From Phoenix dactylifera (taxonomy: Eukaryota > Streptophyta > Magnoliopsida > Arecales > Arecaceae), in contig NC_052402.1 of NCBI RefSeq assembly GCF_009389715.1, forward strand, positions 24,314,013-24,378,012: a stretch of DNA of 64,000 nt, given 5' to 3'. The notes beneath the pieces were generated by a model. The model did no database searches. It had not been told where the DNA came from and worked only from the letters and a program-made list of their open reading frames with translations. A program made the position numbers and the translations under genes. Position 1 is the first letter of the stretch. Every line of letters starts with the position of its first letter. Shown in pieces: positions 31,761-45,000 of the stretch.

Positions 31761-34700
31761 AGACAAGTTCAAGAATAAAATGAAGAGAATCGTATATAGA
31801 GACCTAAGGCGATTAGGTATGGAGGATAAAAGAGGGTGAGAACGAAGGTGGAGGCTTACATCCAAGTCCAGTCATTCATGGGGCCAAGGGTTAGGGATTT
31901 ATTGTTCAGGACACGGTTAATAACGAAGGTTTTCATCTCCTATTTATTGTATCGTAGTGAATGGATAGGTCTCTTGTACCACTACATCTCAATTTGAACG
32001 GCATGGGTGTATTCCTTGAACAAATGGATATTCGTGGATTCTTTGCCTACACCTATTCCTATGTTGTAATCTTGTGCCTTTGGCGGCGATGATTCGAAGG
32101 AGAATATTCTACGGACCAGCAACGTCGTTACCCGGGAGTTGGCAACGGAGAACCTTTTACAAAGATTGGAATATGTTATTTTCTTTGACCAATAATTTAC
32201 CTAAGACAAGAAGGCAAGAACTAAATTGTTTTGATCTATATTCTATATGAAAAATTATTGGTTGAATTAGGTCCACCAGCTCAGCAGCAGACCAGTCCAA
32301 CACGCATACAGAGAACAAGAAACATAGCAATACAAGCATGCATGTTGGTTTGTGATTGGACTGATCCACCAATGAGCTGTTGGTTCTGATCCAATCAATA
32401 ATTTTTCATTCTATGCCGTATCCATTATACCGCGTAATAAATTTATTTCTATGATGCCAATTAAATTACTTGTTGGCATGGTTACCTCTGATGCCCACCG
32501 ACGACTAATATGTGGAAAAAACCATGCAGCGTTTTATGTGACATCATAAAGCTTAGACCTTCAAATAAACAAATTGAACTATGCAACAAACATGCAAGCA
32601 AAATCATCTCATGCATTGTGCAAGTATGGTAACATGCATCATGCACCAATGTGAGCCAAGTAAAGACCCTCCATGCATGTCAAAGTGTGTGAAGACATTG
32701 AGCAAATAAGATGTGAGGCGTTGCCTTGTAGACCTTGTTATTAAGGTTACAACTAATTTGCTAAATAATTGTTTTTTGCCTTCATTTGAGGAATTTGTAA
32801 TTTCGATTGCTGCAATTGAATCAGCAAGCTGCTAATGCAATTATTTGGTTGTCGGGTAAGGTTGTAAAAGGGTTGGGTTAGACCGAGACATGCTTTAACC
32901 CGACCTAACTTGATCTAAATTTTGGTTCTTGATTTTGGACCTATACCCGACCAAATGGCAAATCAGGTTAAGTTGGGTCAAGCACATAAGAAAGATTCTG
33001 AATCCAATGGATCATTCAGGATGAGTTGAGGTCAAGCATGACCCATCCAACATGTTCGAATTCGGAAAGGGACTGCATCAGGTCAGGTTTGCATTTCTAG
33101 TCAGGCAATTAGCTATCTTTTATAGCTAAATATAATCAAAAATAAAATCACTGAAAAGTTTTAGATAAAACTAAAGAAATGTTACCTTGAACATGAATTT
33201 TTATTCATTTTTTTATTTGATCAAAAAAATTGTTAAGATACAAGTTTATAAAGTACAATATTTTAAATAATAAATGTTGATAGACTCGAGAACATTACAA
33301 ACAAGAATTGACTGAGACAAATAATTAGTGGTTAAATATAACGAGAAGGTGAGGTCATTGGGATGAATAAAGAAGGAATTATTTAGGTAAGAGTTTATTT
33401 GATGAACTTAAAAATATGTCTGGAAGAAGGAAAAGAGGGTTTATAGGATTTGGATTTTCGGGTTAGATCAGATCGAGTTTGGGTCTGATGGGCTTGTTCT
33501 TTATCAATCCAAATTAGATATGCATGATATAAGCCAGGTTAGGTAGGGTTGGAAATCACAAATGTAGATGTAATCCTATTTTTAAATTGAGTCCAATTTT
33601 TGACCCTGATCCAACCTACGAGTCTTGAAAAAATAAAAGGTGTCAAGTCTAATCATGCAGTGATTGGGTCAATTCATAGGTTAACCAAACCCATTTGCAG
33701 TTCTACAGTCTTCAGTTTAATCACAACTTGCAATTCCAGTTACAAGAAAGATACCCAAAAGTTGCATTTAATTCTTTAGTTCTAGCTGATACATCTTGTA
33801 TTCTCCCACCCTTTCACTAGCTTAATTTAATTTACAATTCAATATTATGTATTATTAACATGGGACATATTACTTAATTACCTTAATCATATACTATAAA
33901 GTATAAATTTATTAGGATAATGTATATAATTATGTGATATCAAATAATTTATATAATAATATATTACTTTAATATTTTTTTCGCATAGTATTATCATAAT
34001 TATTTAATAATATAACTATCACTTTTTTATTATATTATAGTTACAAAGTATTATGTCATAATGATTCATATTATAGTCTATATAATAAATATAATTAATT
34101 ATTATAATATCAAATATTTTTAATAGAATAATTACTACAATGATTATTGTTATAATATTATGTTAACCATTTACTAATATTATAACTATACTAGGCCATA
34201 TTATAATATAATTGTAATTATATAGTATATAATATTATAGAATAGTATTATAAGTTTTATCATATATAATAAAATGTAGTATAATGATATAATGATAGCA
34301 TAATAGTATAAAATTTACTATGATAATAATACTATAATAATTACTAATTATTATATTATAATAATTGTTATATTATAAAATAATATTATATATTATATAA
34401 TATATAAAATAGGGTGATAACGAGCTATCTACTAGTCAAACGTAATAGAAAATAAATTATTCACTTCTTCGAGAAGGGTGGCCTTACCAAGTCATTTGTA
34501 GAATTACCACACCTCTTTTTATTTCATACAATTGAATAGTTGCAAATACATATATAATCACCAGCAATGGGCAACCAAATAAAGATAATAATTTTACTTG
34601 CCATTCCACTATAGCAATTTGAATTACTCAATTTATATTGCAACAATTGAAATTACAAGTAAATAAACAACCCCATGAAGATAAACTTTTTTCATATTCT

Positions 34701-35276
34701 TTGGAAAGAGAAGGCCAACTCAAAGGCAACTCAAGGCCAACTCAAGGACAACATTGAACTAGTAGTCTTTAAATAATTTCAACTCATCAAGAGAACAAAA
34801 GGTAGCCTTGAGGGTCCAAAATTTGACTTCAATCTTGCAAAAGGACAACTCCACCTACTCAACATCACCCAATCTAATGTTAAGAATGGGTAGCTAATAA
34901 GTAATATCTAAGTCGAAACCTTTTGGACCTTTGGAGGCCTAGATAAAAGTATTGTAGACCAACATTTTAGCCTTCGTCCCATTGGAAACCATTCCCACCA
35001 AGAGTCGCCTTGAAAGAGACTGTTCATAATAGCTATTACAACGAAAGAGATTCTTTTGCATTTAAAGACTTAGGCATTACATTTCTTCCAAGGGGGCCTT
35101 TAATTTCAAACAAGCGTTTGATGGTAATCAATAGTGGTTGGATATATTATTTAAGGATAAATGATCAATTATTTTTCTTGCATGCTTATAAAACACACAA
35201 TGTTGCCCTACATTCCATCTTTTCTTTTGCATATTCTCTAAGCAATTTGTTTCTCCACAATAACCAAATAACAATC
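31761..35276. other. Long intergenic region without recognised genes
   Basis: No host gene is recognised. 33880-34420 is very AT-rich with many TATAAT-like repeats. 32860-33680 repeats phrases such as 'gggtt(g/a)ggtc' and 'gacccg', in the manner of decayed plant repeats. The frame at 35010-35309 has no recognised domain and ends inside the terminal repeat of the next element. Confidence 0.5.
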
Positions 35277-35279
35277 TTA

Positions 35280-36874
35280 GGCCCTGTTTGGGGGAGCTGT
35301 TGGCAGTAGAGCTGTTGGAAGTAGAGCTGTTGGAAGTAGAGCTGTCTGAAGTAGAGCTGTTATAAAAAGCTGTTTGCTGTTTGGTAACTACATTCGTAAA
35401 GTGCTGTGGTACTTTGTTTTGTGTTTGGTAAACAAACTAAGAAAGTACTTTTGTATGACAAAATTACCATAAAGGACATTTCATAGTATTATACAACAGA
35501 ACATAATAAAATATAACATATATTAGTACATAAATATACGATATAGTATAATATTATTGTAATTATAATATAGCATAATAGTAATATAATTATTAGAGTA
35601 AATTAATATTTGGTAATATAACATAATATTAAATTATTTAACATAACATATTAATGTATTATGATATAATGTAATATATATTATATTTATAGTATAATAC
35701 AATAATAAAGGTATAAAATATTATAATTATTAGTATAAATTAATTTTTCATAATCTAACATAATATTAAATTATTTAAAATAACATATTAATATATTATA
35801 ATGTAATGTAATATAATATAATATTTATAGTATAATATAATAATAAAGATATAAAATATTATAATTATTAGTGTAAATAATTAATAATGTTGAAATATAT
35901 TTATTTATTATCTTATTTATTCATTCATTCATTCATTCATTCATTTATATAAATATTTATTTATTTATTTATTTTTTATTTTTTAAATTTTCTTTTCTTT
36001 TCTTTTCTTTCTTTCTTTTTCTTCTTTTTTTCCTTTTCTTTTTCTTTTCTTTTTTTTTTCTCTTCTTCTGCTTCCTTCCTCTCCCCTGTTCTTCTTTCTT
36101 CTCCTCCCGCGCGGCCGGCGGCACCGGAAGGGGGCCAGGCCGCCATGGCCGCGGGAGGGGGCCAGGTCGGGGCCGACGGCGGCCGCGGGAGGGGACCGGG
36201 CCGCGGCCGGCGGCGCCCGCGGCAGTCTCGGCGGCCGCGGCTGGCCCCGTGGGAAGTGCCCTCCTCCCGTGAGGCCGTCAGCGCCGGGCGGGCCGTGGCG
36301 GATGCGGGAGGGGAGCGGGTCGTGACCGCCGGCGGCCGCAGGAACCCCCTTCTTCTTCCTATTCTTCGGCCCCTCCCACCGTGGGACCTCCTTCTTCTTC
36401 GGCCCCTTCTTCTTCCTGTTCTTCGGCACCGCCCCTTTCTGGGACGGGTCATCGCAGGCGGCGGCCGCGGGAAAGGGAAGACGACCTGTCTTCCTCTTCT
36501 TCGGCACCTCCCCACCATGGGGGCAGGGGAGAGGGAGGGGGTGCGACGGCGGGGCAGAGGGAGAGGGTGCGGCGGCAGGGGAGAGGGAGTGGGGTAGGGT
36601 GGGAGAGGAAGAGACGGTGAGAGAAAGATTTTTGGGTGGAATTTTTTTTTTAAATGGGGGTATTTTGGTCAAAAATACAGCTTTCCGAAAAAGCTGAAAA
36701 CAGCATTTTGGAAAAGCTCCAAATTAGAGCTGCCCCCCAAAAGCTGTTTTCAGCTTCCCGCAAAAGCTGAAACAGCTTTTCGAAAAATTTACCAAACACT
36801 CTTTTTTAGCTAAAAGTACTTTTGGAGGGCCAGAAAGTGCTTTTTGGCCCTCCAAAAGCTCCCCAAACAGGGCC
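35280..36874. mobile_element. Tourist/PIF-Harbinger-like element, intact ends, 1595 bp (copy 3)
   Basis: The ends GGCCCTGTTTGGGGGAGCT and AGCTCCCCAAACAGGGCC are inverted repeats, flanked by perfect TTA duplications at 35277-35279 and 36875-36877. The TIR and TSD fit Tourist/PIF-Harbinger elements. Subterminal GTAGAGCTGTTGGAA repeats occur at the left. Inside lie an AT-rich block, a CT tract (35985-36105) and a GC-rich cassette (about 36100-36600). No transposase is seen. The long frames in the cassette are composition artefacts. Confidence 0.88.
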
Positions 36875-37086
36875 TTAGTCTTAATTGGAGCCACCATAGA
36901 CTAAAGGCACTAAGCAAAAGCATAGAGTAGCCTATTGCTATCGAGAAACATCAAGTTTTGATGATGCAAACTCTATTATTGTTCAATGAACAAATCAATA
37001 GAAAAGGTATCCTAGAGTCTTTGCTAGTTGCTGTGGTTAAAGAGCACAAGAAGGTTGGGCACTTTCAATAATAAACAACAAATGAA

Positions 37087-37487
37087 TGAAATGAAGTAGA
37101 CTTAGCTACACTGTATGAATCTTCACTTAGATTCGCTCAACTCTAAATCAGATGATAGGAATCTCATATCAATGATCCGAGCTAGTGGATATGATCTACT
37201 ATCTTTAAACTACTTACATGCTAAAAAATATATGATTTGGAGACTTCTGATCTAAGCATCATTTGGCCAAAAAATTGAATAGTTTAGGTAATATGAAACA
37301 ATATATATTTTTAGTCGCTTGATACATAGGCTATGATTCTTCAAATCACATAATTTTTGTATACAAACAGTTTAGATATAATAGATTATATCTAATAGCT
37401 CGGATCATTAATGGAGGATATCTATCATCCGATTAGACATGATCGAATCCAAGTAGAGATCCACTCGAATGTAGCCTAGTCTATTTC
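37087..37487. mobile_element. Foldback MITE-like inverted repeat, about 400 bp
   Basis: The left arm holds TAGACTTAGCTACA, AATGATCCGAGCTA and TATATGATTTGGAGA. The right arm holds their approximate complements in reverse order (AATCACATAATTTTTG, TAGCTCGGATCATT, GTAGCCTAGTCTA). The arms pair over about 170 bp with a short centre. It has no coding sequence. A target duplication was not clearly identified, so the superfamily is open. Confidence 0.65.
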
Positions 37488-38829
37488 TGAATAAAACTTT
37501 GGACCCCAAATTTTGCTATTGTTCTTGGTGTCAAATGGGTTGGTGACATTTTTAATAGCTTTTGATTACTTGGAATAGTTGATAAAAATATTATGTCAAA
37601 GGTCCTCATAAGGTATGGCATTAAAATGTCACTTCTTGATGATAATCAAGCCCCCATTTGAAGGCCATCTATCTTGAAAAAACCCCCATCCAAAACTGGG
37701 ACTAGAAGAGGCTGAAGCTTAAGGTTTGAGAGATTTGGTTCAGAAAGTATGCCAGTATTAAAGCCACCTGACCAAGAGAGCTCTCTTACGGTCCACATAT
37801 TTGGTTTAACCAAGCCATTTGCTCTCAATTCTTATAGACAACATTAGATCTCATAGTCCCACTTCCATGTCCTCAACGCATCTCCTAAAAGAAGAGAATT
37901 AAACTTGTTAATCCAAGCAGGCATGCAACTCGGATTGGACTCAATCCAAAACCGACAAGCCCAATTAACCGAACTCATCAAATACAATAGATAAATAAAT
38001 ATTATATGTTTCATATGAGATACTTTTATGTATCCCGGAGCTATATCGTCTAGTCCTATTATCATGTAATTATATCATTTAGTGCTATTAAAATTTAGAT
38101 GAAAGTGATCAACCAAAAGAATTTATATATATGTAAGTATCATCATATATGTCATTTGTTTATTAAAATTGATGGACCGTTGAGATATCTCGCACTTTTC
38201 TCTTTGATTAAATCCCAATTCCACCTAACATTAACATGATAGATTGTCGCACAGAAGTCTCCTATCTTAAAATCCTTTATCAATCTGACCAATTCCAATT
38301 AAGCCAGCCTAACCCAATCCAACTCGGTGGTAACCCAAATCAGCTCGAAATAACTTCGATATGGGCTTTTGTTGGATTGCAATATCTAACGAGCTTCTAA
38401 TGCATGAAAATTCTTGGAATATAGAGATATGCCTTTGACAAACTAGGGTTTCATCAACTGGATCCATGATTACAATTCTAGAACATAGAAACAAAAATGC
38501 TTCAACTAATTTATGTGAAACTTAAATGCGACCTTCGAGCATGATTTTCTTGGTTTACCTATTTGATAAGCTTAGGCAAGACGTCTAAGGCCAAAATGAC
38601 CTAGGGCATAGTTGAACCGAGCTAGGTCAATCTTGAGTTTGTTCTAAGTTTGGTTTGAAATTAGTTGAGTTTGAACTCTTAGATCAATTTTTTAATTTAT
38701 TTACAATTATTTTGAGCTTAATTTCCTAATTAATCATTTTGATTAAATTAATCCTAAATCGATCTACAAACAATTTTGCTTGAATCAAGGTCATTTTAAG
38801 CATGATATTGTTTAATTGGCCCAAAGACT
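37488..38829. other. Intergenic region upstream of recA
   Basis: Two short minus-strand frames at 37646-37828 and 38065-37844 show no recognised domain. The rest is AT-rich and holds nothing that I can name. Confidence 0.4.
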
Positions 38830-39064
38830 TTGAGAGCTTTTCCCAAGCCAAGCCCTAAAAAGAGCAGGAGAGCGTCGGATACTCCTATCAGTCGCTCAGT
38901 CCCTCCCATAAGAAAATCGTCACAGAATCCTTTTCCTTCCCTTGGTCTCTCCTCTTCTCTTAATTTCCCTCTTTATACGGTCGAGACTCTGCACCTTTTT
39001 TTTTTCCCCCGTTCTTCTTCTCTTACCTCTCCACTTCTCCCATTTTCGGCGACTGCTCTCAGAG
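38830..39064 (+). promoter_or_regulatory. Probable recA 5' leader and proximal promoter
   Basis: A CT-rich stretch (tctcctcttctctt, ttttttttccccc, cttcttctcttacc) runs up to the ATG at 39065, typical of a plant 5' UTR. No clear TATA box or transcription start can be fixed. Confidence 0.4.
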
Positions 39065-42000
39065 ATGGGTTCCGTATCTCTGCTAAAACCCCATATTCCT
39101 TTGGGAAATCCTAACCTTTTCTTCCCCTCCTCTCCTCGATTCCCAGCTTCTTGTTTTCCCATCATTTCTAGCAGAGCGGCGAAGCTACGTTGCGAGTTTG
39201 AGTTGAAGGGAAACGGCGCCCTCTCGGGCGACACCGATCCTCGTGTAATAGACCGGGTAAAGCCTCTCGCAGTTTGTATCTTGATCACTCCCATTCCAAA
39301 AGCACGCACTTGCAAGCCTTCATTCAGGCTTTACTGGTTAAATTTTCGAAGCTTCTTTGTTTTCCTTTTCTTAATGAATTTATTATAAACGATCAAACTG
39401 GCATCAGCTTTTGTTGGAATTTGCTTCTCTTGGAGTGAAATGGTATAACTTTATGGCAATAGCTATGCACATGTTGCTTGGTTTCCTCTGGATGTAAAAG
39501 TGTTTGTTGTGGTGTCTGCCGGGAATTCTGTCTTGATAGTGGATGTTGGTGATGATATGGCCAGCACAAAAATAGCTCTCTGTAAAGGAACCATTTGTTC
39601 TCTTTGAAATATTGTCGAAAACCAACCATGCGAAACATACTGTGCCATGCTTTGGTCTAGCTTCTTTGAGTTACTTCTTACTTTGGCGGCAATTCTTGCT
39701 CAACGTGACAAATTAGGATGGTGGATAAAAACTTTCAGCTAGAAAAATCATATTTTGCTATCCATGATAGTGCATTTGCTCAAGTACAAGAGCAATATAG
39801 CATCTAATTTCAGCATTGATTTAGAAACGCCGGGATGGGAACTTCTCCAATAATGGATGGCATTTTTTCCTCGCTTATTCTTTTTTCCATTTTTATCCTG
39901 CTATAAGGAAATCTTGCTCCAATGCTCCATGTAGACTTCATGTAATTTGATGGTTTCTTTTGGGTCGGGATCTATGATTCTATCACTAAGAATGCTTTAT
40001 TATTATATTATTTGGCCAAGGAGTAATATATCGTCCTACCCAAGCTAGCATGTTTGACTATAAAATCACTTTTGCAGCAAAAAGCACTGGAAGCAGCAAT
40101 GAATGATATAAACAATTCATTTGGAAAAGGAAGTGTCACGAGACTAGGAAGTGCTGGTGGTGCTTTGGTGTATGCTGTCCACTTTCCTTAATTCTTTTCA
40201 GATTTTTCTATTACTTGTGCATGTTTGTTTGTTCAGAAGCTGCACTAACAATATCACAACTTCATTATAGTGAAACTTTTCCAAGTGGTTGTTTGACTTT
40301 AGATTTTGCTCTGGGCGGAGGTCTTCCTAAAGGAAGGATTGTTGAGGTACCGTTTGTTATTATTATATATATAATCTTTTTTGTGGTTGGCTAATAACTT
40401 GATAAATTTGTGATATTCTGATCTTTCTTCAACCCTGGTTCTTTGGGATTACTGCCTGTTCCCCATTGAAACAAGGGAAAAGCAAAATAAACAGAAATGC
40501 AATCAGGATGGCTTGTCATAATTAAATTAAATTTTTCTCAGATGCTTTCTTTAATTTGGTATATTTTTATCACATACTAAGGATAATGCACTTCTCACCT
40601 ATAGTGTTAAATTAAAACTAAAATGATTTTGGTCATTAAATGGCATGTGCAACTTGTTCTTTGAATTTGTATCCTATAAATTAGGGGAACTTATAAATTA
40701 CAATACATTGCAACTTTGTCTCTCTCACCAATTATGCATATAAGTTCCTCTACAGTTCTTGAACTACCAACAAACATCTGCTGCCTAAAAGTTCAGGCAT
40801 TAATACCTTCATGGCCTTGTTCTGGCAATGATTGTGGTTCAAAAATAATGCAAGCATGAAAGATAAGCCTTGAAATCAATCCTGCATCAGGAGTTTGATG
40901 ATGTTGATGTAATAGAGGTGGAGTTTCCAAATTAGAGATTTACCTTTTTAGATGCTACTTTTGAAGATTATCTGATCTAATATCTGGATTCAGTTCTTTT
41001 TTTAGTAAATCACAATTACATAAGGTTAAGAAAATAATAAAGGCCACTTTAAGAAAAGTAGTGCTAGGGGTTGGTTTTCAATGAAACAGTATATATAGCA
41101 TGCTTTTTAGTAAATTGACGGTAATTATATTACTAGCTACAGTAGACTGTTGTTTCTATTTATGGTGAAAAACAAGCAGTTGACTTATTAATTCAAGACT
41201 GCAAAGACTTCTGGATTAACTGAGTTAGGGGAGCTTATACACTGTCTTTGTCACTAATCACATATATCAATTCTTTCATAGTTTGTGAACTACTAACAAG
41301 CATCTGATTGCTAATAATTTCTGACATCAGTATATACTGAAGTAATTATATTCTAGGCCTTTCTCTTCAACGATTATGATTTGAAAATAAAGCAAACATC
41401 AAAGATAAGCCTTGAAATATGTCCTATATTAGGATTTGGATGAGCTGCATAATGTTGAAATAATAGATGAGGGGTTTCTCATATATGATTCGTCTTCTAT
41501 ATCTTATTCTTGGAGATTATTTTGATAATTGCTGGATTCTGTTTTTTCAGTAATCAGGATATATAAAGTTAAGAAAATGATCAAGGCCTCTTCTAGAAAA
41601 GAAAACTTAGGCCTGGCTGTTCCAAGAAAAGTACATGTATTAAATAATTAAAGAAACATCAAGATCTCAGCATGCAGAACGAATGTTGTTTATCAAGAAA
41701 GAGGACCATTAGATGGTTGGTAGCGATCCCATTGACGAAGATTATTTGCGGTAGATTTCATAAATACTAAATGTTTTTGCTCATATAGTCTGTTATAGTT
41801 ATTTATTACAGAGTGAATATAAGGGCATATTTTTAATAAAAGAAGCATGTATTTATAATGGGATTTCATCAACCGTTGATTCAAGAGATGGTCTTCATAG
41901 GGAAGGACACTGTGATGGTCTTCAAGAGATGGTATATCAATAATGTCTAGTATGATATTTAGGGAAGGACACTGTCATGCATGTGGATGCAAAGACAGAA

Positions 42001-45000
42001 GGACAGAATATGACCCAGGAGTTTCAGTAGTTTGAATAGATATGTACGATTCAGTTTTAACAATACTGATGTTAATAATATCCCAAGTTGTATTAGACTG
42101 TTGTTGCTATTGATGGGGAAGAAACAACAGGCCATTCTATGATCAGTGTATACATATCTGTTCTCATTTCCCATGTTTGAAATGAAATGGCTTTTGCATT
42201 ATATTCTGGAGACCTTAATCTTGGTAGTGCCTTTTGAGGAAGGCTTGTGAATCCTAATATCTGCAATGCTAATGTTAGAAAGGACTAAACAGAAAAAGCA
42301 TTTTGTATTGGAATCTTTCTCTTCAATAAAAGATTATAGTTAAAAATCATGAAAGAAAGAGGAAAATGTGTTATAGTGACTATTTTGGCTATCTAGTCTC
42401 AGGGTGGATACACTTTTGCTCAGATAGCAGACCTGCTACCATTACTGCCATCTACCATACTAGCTGTACCAAGAATTCTGTTGAAACAAAAACCATATAA
42501 GTTGTTTATTGGAAAATGAAATGTGTTCAGTTCATTTAAGTAGTAAAAGTAATTTGTATTCAAACTGCACCATGCTGAAGCATGACAGTATGATGTCACT
42601 ATTCCACTTGTGATTAAGCATCATGGCTTAAGGGTGAAGCACTTTGTTTCCTCTTGAGTCTTCATGTAGTGGTACTAAATAAATCCGCGGATTAAAAATC
42701 CTAACAGAGTCATGAGTATCAAATGGCTGAAATATGGGTATCACATGATCTCGGGATACACATGTCAGCAGAACAAAGGTTTTGTAAGTCCTTTAAGATA
42801 ATGTCTAGTATATCTGAATCTAATTCATCAATAATTCAAATGTAGCCTATTCTATAAATAGAAATCTTTCTACCGATATATTTATTTTGATCTAGAGACT
42901 TATTAACATTGGATAATAATTATGTTCTGGTGTGCATTATGAATTTATTTTCTTGAATGGAGAAGATATGTAACACCGGCAAATGGTCTGACTTTATAAT
43001 GATTAATTTTGCAGATATTTGGTCCAGAGAGCAGTGGAAAGACGACACTAGCTCTTCATGCGATTGCAGAAGTACAGGTGTTTATTTGTCAAAAAACACC
43101 TCTTTATCTTTTATTGAGAACATGAAATTTTTGCAAAGATATAGTTAGACTAACTCTCTCAGTGCTAGAAAACTTGTCCAAAGTTAATGCCTCAAACAAT
43201 ATAATGATGTTCATATGTGCAACAAATATGCAGAAACTAGGAGGGAATGCCATGCTTGTCGATGCAGAGCATGCTTTTGATCCATCTTATTCTAGGGCGT
43301 TGGGGGTGGACATTGAAAATCTGATTGTCTGCCAGCCTGATAATGGCGAGATGGCGTTAGAAAGTAATTCTTTCATTCCATTATTTTTTGTTCCGTTGTT
43401 AAAGGATGCCGACTGTTTACTCTTTGAGGTTGCCATGCATTTTATCATATTGCTTCTTTCTGTATAAACTTCACTTGTATTGACAAGATCTGCAAGCATT
43501 CCCATGTAAAACATGCCTATTATCCTATTTTCTTTTATGTGTTTGTTTTTTATGTAACATTTGAGCAAGCTCAATAAAATGTAGTGAAAAGATCTGAAGC
43601 TTGCCATGCAGAGGAAGGGAAAAGAGAACTAATGGAAGTGGTAAAGGATTTGATGAATCTACTTTGGATGATTGAAAGCATGCTAGAAAATATAGCCTTG
43701 GATGGGTATGGCTGTCAAATATATTATTTCGAAGTACTAAAACCTGGCTAGTTTGGATGATGCTAGTTGATGAATATTATACTAAATATACCTACTTGGC
43801 ATAAGAAGCCTCTGATGGCTTCTACATAATATGGCGCATTCTAAACATAGTAAATAAGATACAAGGACCAAATCAGGGTTACACTTTGTTGTTATCACAT
43901 AGCAATTTCTATGGCACCAACGCGCCATGCTTGCAATTTATATGTTATATGTACATAAATGTCCTTATAAAGTTATCACTGGTCTCATTCACCTATGCTT
44001 ACTTTTCACTATATTTGTCTTTAAATTACTCAAGATTTAGCTAGATAGTGCCTTGGTTATATCATATAACTGCACTTTGTATTCTCATAGAGGGATATTA
44101 CCATCTTCCATATGCACATGTAAGAATTGTGGCTAGGCTCTGAATTTGCTTTCCAGGCTTGCCTTTTCGAGGCCATATTGTCCGCCTCTCTATGGCATTA
44201 TGCCCTAGGAAAATACACTCAGACATGATAACATAGATGGGTGGATAAAATAATGCATTTAAGGGGCTAATTGGACAGCAGATACAACACCGTGTAGTAA
44301 TTCATGTTTTCATCTGGAAGATGGCATGTTCCATGGTTGGAATTGTTGTCTGATGTCTATGTCTGTTTGACCATCCTTGTGAATGGTGATTTTGAAAATC
44401 AGACCATCTTTTTTAGCTTTTAGGAGCTGTCAATGCACTTTTCAGTATATTATCAAAAGACTTCACTTTTTCCACTTTATTTCTTGCCTTTCTTTTGATT
44501 CATGCAGCAAATTCTACAATAGGAAGGTAAACTGACATGTCTTGCATAATTTTTCCCTCTTCCTGCATCAATTAGGATACCTATTCATCTAAAAAAAAAA
44601 GAATATGAAAATTTAAATTATAGTCAGTTAATTTTCGTCAAGAATTCATGGTGAAGGCTGTAGTGTATGGGCAAAAACATATAAGCTTAGGAACATCTAC
44701 ATTTTACTTGTAGTTTAACTAACATTCTTTTATCTCAGTTGCGGATCGTATGTGCAGATCTGGAGCCATAGATCTCATCTGTGTTGATTCGGTCTCAGCT
44801 CTCACTCCTCGGGCTGAAATTGAAGTAAGCTTCTTTCTTTGCAATTTTTTTAATTGATGTGATCCCTGCTTATCATCAAAGGGTGAAATTTTTGGTTTAG
44901 GGTGAGATAGGGATGCAGCAAATTGGTCTGCAAGCTCGTCTGATGAGTCAAGCATTGCGCAAGATGTCAGGAAATGCATCAAAAGCTGGTTGTACCCTCA

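Noticed and set aside
35010-35309. 99-codon plus-strand frame as a gene
   Set aside because: No domain is recognised, and its end runs into the terminal repeat of the Tourist-like element.
35976-36672. 180-229 aa minus-strand frames and 150 aa plus-strand frame
   Set aside because: Same cassette as above in copy 3 of the element. Low complexity, no domain.
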